Source of the DNA: Methylotenera oryzisoli | GTDB lineage: Bacteria; Pseudomonadota; Gammaproteobacteria; Burkholderiales; Methylophilaceae | DNA length: 64,000 nt | Reading direction: 5' to 3' | Assembly: GCF_004661485.1 (NCBI RefSeq) | Contig: NZ_PQVH01000016.1 | Location: 28,421 to 92,420, forward strand | Part shown: positions 48,000 through 55,692 of the stretch, in pieces | Layout of the letters: each line of letters starts with the position of its first letter | Position numbering within the stretch: the first letter of the stretch is position 1 | Notes under the pieces: model-generated | Seen by the model: the letters and a program-made list of their open reading frames with translations, nothing else | Told to the model about the DNA's origin: nothing | Databases searched by the model: none | Made by a program: the position numbers and the translations under genes

Positions 48000-50288
48000 T
48001 TAATATTTCAGCGTTAAACCCACATTAATTGAGCGCCCCATCCCTGGTACAGATAAACCGCGTGTCACCGTTTTGCCCATGGTCGCACCCTGACCCAAAT
48101 ACGCGCCGCCTAGTGGATCAAAGTAAAGTTTATCGAAGATATTTTCCACCCCTAAATCCAGGCGTGCCTGCTTCCACTCGTAACTGGTATAAAAATCAAA
48201 CAAAGTGTAGCCAGCAGTTTTAAACTCTTTACGCACCGCTTGCACTTCGTTTTTACTATCCACGATTTTTGCTTGAATTTTGTTAGACCACTGACCGAAC
48301 TGATGCTCTAATGCCAGCTTAGCGTTCAACGGCATGATGTTATACAAGTTATCATCACTGGTGTTATTTTTACCGCGGAGATAGCTTAAGTTAGCGGTCG
48401 CATCAAATCTACCCATCCCTGTATTTTGTGCTAGGAGCATCTTTCCTGATACATCAAGGCCATATATCCGTGCAGATTGATTATCTAAACTTAAATTCAT
48501 AAAGCCGTCGGTTCTTGTTGCGCAAGTTTTACCTACTTGCACACATGCTACTGCATCAATATAACCATCTACATAGGTGAAGTGTGGTGTTACTTTTAAA
48601 TACCAATGTTGCTGACCAGCATCGTGCCAATGCCCTGAAACACTGACCTTATGCGCAATTTCTGGTTTTAAGTTTAGATTCCCCACATAACCATTACCAT
48701 CACCATAGAGATTGTTCATATTCATCACCATGGTGTTAGTGTTTGACCAAGCAAAACGCTCGTACACATTTGGTGAGCGGGTTTTCATGGCATATCCGGC
48801 CTCAAAGGTTTTCTCGGCATCTGGTGTAAAGCGAGTTAAAGCGGTGACATCAATATTGTTATCGGTTTTTGAGCGATCTGCTGCATTGAATGCACCTGGT
48901 ATCGTTGCTGGGTTGGTTGGATCAGCATAGCCCATCATGCCGCCTGCATTGTTATAACCTTGTACCCTACCTGCATCCATCTTCACGATACTACTGCGCA
49001 GCCCTAATTGAGAAAACCACTGCGCATTCCATTTTGCATCCCACTCGGCAAACGCATCATAACGATCGCGCTGCCCATGATTAATGTTCCAAAAGGCATT
49101 GGGGCCCATCATGGTATTCGTACCCACGGTTGATGGGCTTTGAGATGGATCCCACCAGTCATCTAAGCGATAACGTTGGAACTCAGTACCCACGCGCAAG
49201 GTATCACGCTGCGAAAGATTGATATCACCTTTCAACACGAATCCTGTCGTTCTACCCTCAGTATCCATCGGCATACCTGGAACATCATATGGGGCAGCAC
49301 CCATTGCACCACTTCCGTACCAATACTGTTTATCTTTACCAAACTGCATACTGTGGCGCGTTCTTTCATGGTAGGTACGCGCTTCTAACTTACCCCAATC
49401 ATATTTTCCTTTGTAACTTAAGTTGTATTGCTCGCTTTCGTTACCTGTCATGTCCATACGCTGATTCACAAAACCTTGATACGGAATGTCCTGCAAACCT
49501 AATTTAAACTCAAGCAAGTGATTTTCATGTTGCAGGCCAAAAGCTAAAGCATGATTACGTGACTCATAAGCTGTAGAACCGACTTCATCACCACCTAGCC
49601 AACCTCTTAACACAGCAGATTGACCAGCAGGTTTAAACTTGCCACCCGCTTTATAATTATTGGCCTCAACCGTTGATCCGGTGTAGCGCATATACATTTG
49701 TTCATTAGCCACACTAGTAGAAATATTGACGCCACGTGCATTGTTATTACTGCGGTAAAAAGTGTTTATTTTGCCTTCCACTAACAAACCATGACCAGCC
49801 TCTGCAAATTCAGGTGCTTTAGAATCTACTTTAATCGTGCCAGCAATACTATCTCCCCCCATACTCACGGGTGTAATCCCTGCCAACACTTCTATTGCAG
49901 CCACATTTGCAGGATCAATGTAGGAAAGCGCTGGGTTCATATGATTGGCACAACTGGAAATTAAATCCATGCCATCTACTTTAATGCGAATACGGTCATC
50001 GGCTAAGCCGTGAATCACCGGTAAACTAGAAACGCCACCCGCACGATACAAACTGACACTAGGTTCATTTAATAACAAAGAAGCTGTGTCGCTCGTATTG
50101 ACTGAATCAGCTTGTTTATTTGCTAATCTCTGAGCAACAACATCTACACTAGGCAAATCTAAATGCTCAGCATGCGCGGTCATTGGAGAAACAACAAGAA
50201 AGCAAGATGTTAAAACACTGGGTACAAAAACAGTTGGTGTTAGAATAGCCTGAATAATCGATTTTTTCTTTAATGCAAATTGCTTCAT
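48000..50288 (-). CDS. TonB-dependent copper receptor (OprC/NosA-like)
   Basis: A 762-residue outer membrane receptor: signal peptide ending AHA near residue 40, plug domain, then a 22-strand barrel ending in RSINVGLTLKY. The plug has SSCANHMNPALSY, a CxxxM pattern (Cys113, Met117), and the barrel has ERTRHSMQF, an HxM pattern (His312, Met314). These match the four copper ligands of Pseudomonas OprC. Numerous methionine clusters (QRMDMTG, VPGMPMD, TMVMNMNNL, GGMMGY) line the sequence, consistent with a copper path. Copper uptake is therefore the most likely role. The partner TonB system lies outside the window. A possible Cu-link to the ethylene-type sensor at 55693-58206 is speculation. Confidence 0.85.
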   Translation of the reverse strand: MKQFALKKKSIIQAILTPTVFVPSVLTSCFLVVSPMTAHAEHLDLPSVDVVAQRLANKQADSVNTSDTASLLLNEPSVSLYRAGGVSSLPVIHGLADDRIRIKVDGMDLISSCANHMNPALSYIDPANVAAIEVLAGITPVSMGGDSIAGTIKVDSKAPEFAEAGHGLLVEGKINTFYRSNNNARGVNISTSVANEQMYMRYTGSTVEANNYKAGGKFKPAGQSAVLRGWLGGDEVGSTAYESRNHALAFGLQHENHLLEFKLGLQDIPYQGFVNQRMDMTGNESEQYNLSYKGKYDWGKLEARTYHERTRHSMQFGKDKQYWYGSGAMGAAPYDVPGMPMDTEGRTTGFVLKGDINLSQRDTLRVGTEFQRYRLDDWWDPSQSPSTVGTNTMMGPNAFWNINHGQRDRYDAFAEWDAKWNAQWFSQLGLRSSIVKMDAGRVQGYNNAGGMMGYADPTNPATIPGAFNAADRSKTDNNIDVTALTRFTPDAEKTFEAGYAMKTRSPNVYERFAWSNTNTMVMNMNNLYGDGNGYVGNLNLKPEIAHKVSVSGHWHDAGQQHWYLKVTPHFTYVDGYIDAVACVQVGKTCATRTDGFMNLSLDNQSARIYGLDVSGKMLLAQNTGMGRFDATANLSYLRGKNNTSDDNLYNIMPLNAKLALEHQFGQWSNKIQAKIVDSKNEVQAVRKEFKTAGYTLFDFYTSYEWKQARLDLGVENIFDKLYFDPLGGAYLGQGATMGKTVTRGLSVPGMGRSINVGLTLKY

Positions 50289-50377
50289 AACCGCGCCCTT
50301 ATTGGTGAACTGCGCGAATTATACGCTTTGAAAAATTTACTGGAATGTGACATATCGTCGCATCTGTGTGCGTAAAA

Positions 50378-51208
50378 ATGGTACTAACAATCGACGCCGG
50401 CAATACAAAAACCAAATGGGCATTGTTTGATGCAAGCGGGAATATCTGCCATCAGGATGCCTGCTTAAACGCGGAGATTGCCACCGCCAAGCTGCTGCCA
50501 GATACGCTCAACTGTACTCAAATTATGATTTCCAATGTTGCCGGGGCGCAACATGCCGAGCAGCTGCAACAAAGCATCACACCATATTCAGCCGCCATCA
50601 CTTGGGTCACCGCCAGCAAGCAAGCTGCTGGGGTTATCAACAACTACACAACACCGACATCACTAGGTACGGATCGCTGGGCAGCGCTGATCGCGGCATG
50701 GCACTTACATCATGCAACCTGCGTGGTAGTTAACGCTGGCACTGCTACCACCATAGACGCTATTATTCACCGAGAAGATAAAGGCCGCAGTTACGGCGAG
50801 TTTATTGGTGGCATGATATTGCCCGGTATAGACCTCATGCAAACTAGCTTAGGGACAGCCACCGCGCAGTTACCCAAAACCGCAGCTCAGCTCAACCAAC
50901 AAGCCGTTATCAAGCCATTTGCCAACACCACGAGCGATGCTATCTTTAGTGGAGCAATTCATGCCACTTTAGGGGCGATTACACAGATGCTGCAAGCAAC
51001 TGAGCAATTGAGCACGATGCCAAAACTCATTATTAGCGGTGGCAATGCTGGCGTGATAGAGCAAGCGCTTCTGCAACAAGATTCAGCATACAGCATGATT
51101 CAACACAGCCAAAAAACTGTTACCATCGCAGATAATTTAGTATTGCAAGGCTTGTATCTACTGGCCCAGCCTGTTTTTAACGCAACATCACAAAGCACAT
51201 TGTCATGA
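50378..51208 (+). CDS. coaX: type III pantothenate kinase
   Basis: A 276-residue CoaX performing the first step of CoA synthesis. The ASKHA-fold phosphate motif is MVLTIDAGNTKTKWALFD, followed by SLGTDRWAAL, VNAGTATTIDAI and GGMILPGIDLM, all diagnostic. Type III enzymes are feedback-insensitive to CoA. The ATG at 50378 places TIDAGNT at the usual distance from the start. It overlaps the SPOR protein gene by 4 bp, a common pairing. Confidence 0.93.
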   Translation: MVLTIDAGNTKTKWALFDASGNICHQDACLNAEIATAKLLPDTLNCTQIMISNVAGAQHAEQLQQSITPYSAAITWVTASKQAAGVINNYTTPTSLGTDRWAALIAAWHLHHATCVVVNAGTATTIDAIIHREDKGRSYGEFIGGMILPGIDLMQTSLGTATAQLPKTAAQLNQQAVIKPFANTTSDAIFSGAIHATLGAITQMLQATEQLSTMPKLIISGGNAGVIEQALLQQDSAYSMIQHSQKTVTIADNLVLQGLYLLAQPVFNATSQSTLS

Positions 51209-51873
51209 AATACCTTTTTTGGCTATTCGCATTCATTAATATTGGGTTATTTGGCTATTTCAATCGTGACGTAGTCTTACCCAAGCCAGCCCCAACGCAA
51301 CAGGCAGAAATCTCACCGGAAAAAATCAAAGTATTATCTCAGCAGCAAATTGATGCGCTGAGCAAGAAAGAACAGATAGTAGCCGAAGTTAAGCCTTTGC
51401 CAGTGGCCGACGTTTGCTTTGAATGGAGTGTGTTTTCTGATGCCAACCTCGCCAATGCACAAGGTGAGCTAGGCAAGCTTTCACTACAAGCCACAATAAA
51501 AGAGCAACCCGTGCTGGAGTCTAAGCGATTTTGGGTATATAGGCCGCCATTTAAAACAACGGCAGAGGCGCTCAAAAGAGCCGCTGAGTATAAGGCGCAG
51601 GGGATTACCGACGTATTTGTAGTGCAGGAACCTAAATGGAAAAATGCAATTTCATTTGGTATTTTTAGTGATGAGCAGTTGGCCATTCACTTACAAAAAG
51701 AGCTACAAGCCAAAGGGATTAAAAACGTAGAAAAATCTTTACGCAACCAAGGCAAAAGTTACTCCAGCCTGCTACTCAAAAACTTGACTGAAAATGAAGT
51801 AGCAGAGATCAAAAAACTGAAACCAAACTTTCCCGCAGCTGAGCTTAAAGAAGTTAGCTGCAACGCGACTTAA
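51205..51873 (+). CDS. membrane-anchored SPOR-domain protein
   Basis: A 222-residue protein with a single N-terminal membrane anchor (MKYLFWLFAFINIGLFGYF), a low-complexity linker (residues 30-70) and a SPOR-like domain at about 95-170 (FWVYRPPFKTTAEALKRAAE, ITDVFVV, ISFGIFSDEQLAIHL). SPOR domains bind denuded septal peptidoglycan, so a division or cell-wall role is likely. Coupled to coaX; convergent with the FAD oxidase gene. Confidence 0.83.
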   Translation: MKYLFWLFAFINIGLFGYFNRDVVLPKPAPTQQAEISPEKIKVLSQQQIDALSKKEQIVAEVKPLPVADVCFEWSVFSDANLANAQGELGKLSLQATIKEQPVLESKRFWVYRPPFKTTAEALKRAAEYKAQGITDVFVVQEPKWKNAISFGIFSDEQLAIHLQKELQAKGIKNVEKSLRNQGKSYSSLLLKNLTENEVAEIKKLKPNFPAAELKEVSCNAT

Positions 51874-51916
51874 GCTTATCTCTACCTAGCAGTCATACCG
51901 CTTGTGGATTAGCAAC

Positions 51917-53311
51917 TTATGCAGGGAACAGCTTACCCGGATTTAGCACATTGTTCGGATCAAAAGTCAGCTTAAGCGACTTCATCACGCCAATGGTTGT
52001 TGCATCAATCTCGCGTGGCACAAACGGGCGCTTTGCCATACCCACGCCATGCTCACCAGACAAGGTACCCTGTAGCGACAGCACCAGACTAAATACCTCA
52101 TCTAAACACTGATAGGCACGCTTCATTTCATCAGCATTATCTGGATTCACCAGTAAGTTCACGTGAATATTGCCATTACCCGCATGGCCAAAATTCACGT
52201 TTGAGATTTGGTGCTGTGCCGCAAGCTGCTCTAGGCCAGTCAGTAATGCCGGTAAATGAGAAACCGGCACAGCAATATCTTCATTAATCTTCTTAGGGGC
52301 AATATCTTTCAGTAACGGTGACAATGCCTTACGCGCAGCCCACAATGCTTTAGTGTCATGCGCTGGCTTTGCTTCAATTAGCCCAGTGACCTGACATGCC
52401 TGCAAAATAGCATCAGTGGCTTCAGCAATCTCTTGTTGCGAACCATCAACTTCAATCATCAAATAAGCGCGTGCATTTTCAGGTAATAAGTTTTGATGGC
52501 GGCTTCGAATCAAGGTGAGCGCACCGTTATCTAAAAACTCTAAAGCACTAGGGGTATAGGGCTGCGCCATAATGGCAGCAATTGCTTTGGCGCAACTTTC
52601 CGTGTCTACAAACTCGGCAGTAATGCCGCCTGTAAATTTAGGCAAAGGCGTTAGCTTCAAGGTGGCCTCACAAATGACAGCCAATGTACCCTCAGACCCC
52701 ACCAACAAGCGCGTTAGGTCGTAGCCCACTACGCCCTTACTGGTGTAACAGCCGGTTTTAATAATTTCGCCCTTGCCAGTGACAGCTTTTAAGCCAAGAA
52801 TATGGTCACGTGCCACACCGTACTTTACCGCGTGCGGGCCGGCGGCACAGGTAGCTAGATTACCGCCTATGCTGCAATAAGCAGCGCTTGAAGGATCTGG
52901 CGGCCAAAAGAAACCTACTGGTTTAATCTCATCTTGCAGCACCTGGTTCAATACGCCCGGCTCAACAATCGCCATCCGATTATCTGGATCGATACTAATA
53001 ATTTTATCCATGCGCTCTAATGACAGCGCAACACCGCCCATTTCAGGCACACTACCGCCTGCTGTGCCTGTCCCACGTCCGCGCGGCACTACAGGCACTT
53101 TATGAGCATTACAAAGCAAGATGATGCTTTGCACTTCCTCTATGGTGAGCGGAAAAACAACAGCGACAGGGCTATGATAATTACGAGAGTTGTCGTAAGC
53201 ATAGGCATAACAATCTACAGGGTCGGTATAGACTCTATCTTTTGGTAAAACTGATTTCAGCTCACTTAAAAAAACGTCGCTAACAGTTGCTGCGTAAGGT
53301 GTGTTGGTCAT
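51917..53311 (-). CDS. GlcD-type FAD-linked oxidase (D-lactate/glycolate dehydrogenase-like)
   Basis: A 464-residue VAO/PCMH-family flavoprotein. The FAD-binding PCMH domain carries VVPRGRGTGTAGGSVPEMGG and WPPDPSSAAYCSIGGNLATCA, and the C-terminal FAD-oxidase domain carries NFGHAGNGNIHVNLL and LSGEHGVGMAKR. The absence of an iron-sulfur domain and the length fit a single-chain D-lactate or glycolate-type dehydrogenase that reduces quinone or cytochrome c. The substrate cannot be fixed. The ATG overlaps the last codon of the remnant gene upstream (ATGA). No ribosome-binding site is obvious. Confidence 0.88.
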   Translation of the reverse strand: MTNTPYAATVSDVFLSELKSVLPKDRVYTDPVDCYAYAYDNSRNYHSPVAVVFPLTIEEVQSIILLCNAHKVPVVPRGRGTGTAGGSVPEMGGVALSLERMDKIISIDPDNRMAIVEPGVLNQVLQDEIKPVGFFWPPDPSSAAYCSIGGNLATCAAGPHAVKYGVARDHILGLKAVTGKGEIIKTGCYTSKGVVGYDLTRLLVGSEGTLAVICEATLKLTPLPKFTGGITAEFVDTESCAKAIAAIMAQPYTPSALEFLDNGALTLIRSRHQNLLPENARAYLMIEVDGSQQEIAEATDAILQACQVTGLIEAKPAHDTKALWAARKALSPLLKDIAPKKINEDIAVPVSHLPALLTGLEQLAAQHQISNVNFGHAGNGNIHVNLLVNPDNADEMKRAYQCLDEVFSLVLSLQGTLSGEHGVGMAKRPFVPREIDATTIGVMKSLKLTFDPNNVLNPGKLFPA

Positions 53312-53613
53312 GGTAGGTAATTTAGGACATTTTCTACTAAGGTTTTTTTATCGTTAGGCACTACTGAGGCAGATGGGCTACCAAGCATCAACTGACCTTT
53401 TTCATTATTCTTACGATCAAACACCAAATTATCGCCCATGATCACTCTAATCCAATCTGGGTAGCTGTAAGCATTGCCATTATGATGGTCTAACATGGCA
53501 CCAACTCCGCCACCTAAAAGTATATTACCGTACATGCCATCATTGGCACGGTCATCTTGAATTAAAACTAGCCTGTCATATCGATATGACAGGCTAGTTA
53601 GGCGTTGAAACAA
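53308..53613 (-). pseudogene. remnant of a small lipoprotein (C-terminal part only)
   Basis: A 101-codon frame opens with TTG and reads through a long palindrome before reaching DDRANDGMYGNILLGGGVGAM and NAYSYPDWIRVIM. That second half is the C-terminal glycine-zipper and YP-x-x-V ending of small lipoproteins such as the one encoded at 12952-13344 (GATGAGVTGVLLDLG and YRYPEDVTIVLV). The signal peptide, lipobox and beta region are missing. It is best read as an N-terminally truncated gene. The ATGA overlap with the FAD oxidase gene could still matter for that gene's translation. Confidence 0.6.
53566..53599. repeat. 34-bp perfect palindrome
   Basis: Positions 53566-53599 read identically on both strands (left arm AACTAGCCTGTCATATC, right arm its exact complement) with no loop. 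On the minus strand it is followed by TTTAATT, so it may act as a second terminator for lpdA. It may also be the junction where the lipoprotein gene was truncated. The 13-mer GACAGGCTAGTTA at its right end recurs at 58541-58553 downstream of aceF. Confidence 0.75.
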
Positions 53614-53631
53614 TTAAGAGAAAAACTTAAC

Positions 53632-53656
53632 ACGCTAATATTGAATATATTAGCGT
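53632..53656 (-). terminator. terminator of lpdA
   Basis: ACGCTAATAT (53632-53641) and ATATTAGCGT (53647-53656) form a perfect 10-bp stem with a 5-nt loop. It lies 9 bp after the lpdA stop, and on the minus strand GTTAAGTTTTTC follows. Confidence 0.75.
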
Positions 53657-53664
53657 TTAATACC

Positions 53665-55440
53665 TTAGCGCTTTTTGATATACAAATCGGTAATTGTGCC
53701 CTCTTTCATCTCTGCCGCAAAACACACGGTTTCAGATAAAGTAGGGTGAGCATGGATAGTTAAGCCTAAATCATGTGCATCTGCACCCATTTCAATTGCC
53801 AACACTGCCTCGGCTAATAACTCACCAGCATTCACGCCAACAATACCAGCACCAATCAAACGATGGCTTTCTTTATCAAAAATCAGCTTGGTAGCACCCT
53901 CAGTACGTGCGATAGATAATGCACGACCACTCGCCGCCCATGGGAAACTTGCCTTTTCAATGGCGATACCTTTTGCCTTAGCTTCAGTCTCGGTTACGCC
54001 CACCCATGCTACTTCAGGGTCGGTATAGGCAACAGATGGAATCACGGATGCAACAAACTCTACTTTTTCACCTGCAATTACTTCAGCCGCTACTTTAGCT
54101 TCATGGGTTGCTTTGTGCGCCAACATAGGCTGGCCTACAATGTCACCAATCGCAAAAATGTGCGGCACGTTGGTGCGCATTTGCTTATCCACGTTGATAA
54201 AGCCATAATCATCCACGGCCACCCCTGCATTTTCTGCCCCTATGTTTTTACCATTCGGACGGCGACCAATCGACACCAGCACACGGTCATACACTTCAAC
54301 ACCTTTCGGTGCATCCTCATTGCCATTCACACCTTCAAAGCTGACATGAATACCATCTGCCTTAGGCTCCATTTTCGCCACTTTGGTATTGAGCATAATC
54401 GCTTCAAAACGTTTTTCCATACGTTTTTGTAATGGGCGCACTAAATCACGGTCACAACCTTGAACCAAGCCATCGGTAAACTCAACCACACTCACTTTGG
54501 TACCTAACGCATCGTATACAGTACCCATCTCCAGGCCGATAATGCCGCCACCAATCACAAGCATACGTTTAGGCACATCGGCTAATGCCAAGGCACCTGT
54601 TGAATCCATAATGCGCTCATCCGCGTCAACGCCCGGGAATTTAGTTGCTTGTGAACCTGCCGCAATAATCGCATTTTCAAAACCTACTGTGGTCACTTTG
54701 CCATCTGCGGCCGTCACGGCAATTTGGTTTGCGCTGGTAAACTTGCCTACGCCTTGTACCACAGTCACGTTACGTTGCTTCGCCATTGCAGCAAGACCAC
54801 CAGTGAGCTTACCAACCACATCGTTGGCTTTCCAATTACGCAGTTGCTCTAAATCTACTTGAGGCGCACCAAATTTCACACCATGATGGCTAGATTCTTC
54901 TGCCTCAGTAATCACTTTTGCAGTATGCAGCAGCGCTTTAGATGGAATGCAGCCTACATTCAGACAAACACCGCCTAATGTCGCGTAACGTTCAATTAAT
55001 ACCACTTGCTTACCTAAGTCTGCCGCGCGGAAAGCTGCGGTGTAGCCGCCTGGGCCACTGCCTAGCACGACAACCTGTGTATTGATATCACTACCACTCA
55101 CTGCAACTGGCGCTGCACTTGGTGCTGCCGCTGGAGCCACCGCAGGTGCTGGCGCTTCAGCTTTAACAACTGGTGCAGCAGTTTGCTGCACATCTGCTTC
55201 AACCGCCTCAACTGACAAGATTAGCGACCCTTTAGCGACTTTATCGCCGACTTTAATGTTAATTTCTTTTACTACACCAGCATGTGAAGATGGAATATCC
55301 ATAGACGCTTTATCAGATTCTACAGTAATCAAAGAATCTTCTTTAGCGATTGTGTCACCAGCTTTAACCAGCACTTCAATCACATCAACACTATCAAAGT
55401 TACCGATATCCGGCACCAATACTTCAACTAAATTACTCAT
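53665..55440 (-). CDS. lpdA: dihydrolipoyl dehydrogenase with N-terminal lipoyl domain
   Basis: A 591-residue E3 component of pyruvate dehydrogenase. An N-terminal lipoyl domain (lipoyl-lysine Lys44 in [11 protein letters not shown]) and an Ala-Pro-rich linker (about 81-115) precede the E3 fold. The FAD motif is [17 protein letters not shown], the redox pair Cys159/Cys164 lies in [13 protein letters not shown], the NAD motif is [14 protein letters not shown] and the active-site base is His565 with Glu570 in HAHPTLSE. The lipoyl-bearing E3 is typical of Neisseria-like and other betaproteobacteria. It is separated from aceF by the c-di-GMP gene. ATG at 55440 has AAGGGTG ahead of it. Confidence 0.95.
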   Translation of the reverse strand: MSNLVEVLVPDIGNFDSVDVIEVLVKAGDTIAKEDSLITVESDKASMDIPSSHAGVVKEINIKVGDKVAKGSLILSVEAVEADVQQTAAPVVKAEAPAPAVAPAAAPSAAPVAVSGSDINTQVVVLGSGPGGYTAAFRAADLGKQVVLIERYATLGGVCLNVGCIPSKALLHTAKVITEAEESSHHGVKFGAPQVDLEQLRNWKANDVVGKLTGGLAAMAKQRNVTVVQGVGKFTSANQIAVTAADGKVTTVGFENAIIAAGSQATKFPGVDADERIMDSTGALALADVPKRMLVIGGGIIGLEMGTVYDALGTKVSVVEFTDGLVQGCDRDLVRPLQKRMEKRFEAIMLNTKVAKMEPKADGIHVSFEGVNGNEDAPKGVEVYDRVLVSIGRRPNGKNIGAENAGVAVDDYGFINVDKQMRTNVPHIFAIGDIVGQPMLAHKATHEAKVAAEVIAGEKVEFVASVIPSVAYTDPEVAWVGVTETEAKAKGIAIEKASFPWAASGRALSIARTEGATKLIFDKESHRLIGAGIVGVNAGELLAEAVLAIEMGADAHDLGLTIHAHPTLSETVCFAAEMKEGTITDLYIKKR

Positions 55441-55692
55441 GCACACCCTTTGTAAACTTTGGTTATTTGTTGCAATTTTAACATCAAACCTCTCATTTTA
55501 TCGCCTACTAACGTGCAATAACCTTGCTGCGATACAGCAAAATCGAAACCAACTTGTGTCGATAACGGGCAACCAACCCAAACAAAAGGAGAGATGGCTA
55601 ACACTCAATTAGCCAATTAGCGTGTATTCAATTGCATCTGCTAATCATCCTACGTGCAATTGAGTACGTGTTAAGGCCAGCTGTAAAAACGC

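Noticed and set aside
54103..54432. 109-codon open frame on plus inside lpdA
   Set aside because: Antisense of conserved E3 sequence, no supporting start signal.
55082..55612. 176-codon open frame on plus, opposite lpdA
   Set aside because: It is the antisense of the Ala-Pro-rich linker and lipoyl domain of lpdA. Its serine/threonine-rich, low-complexity sequence has no family features.
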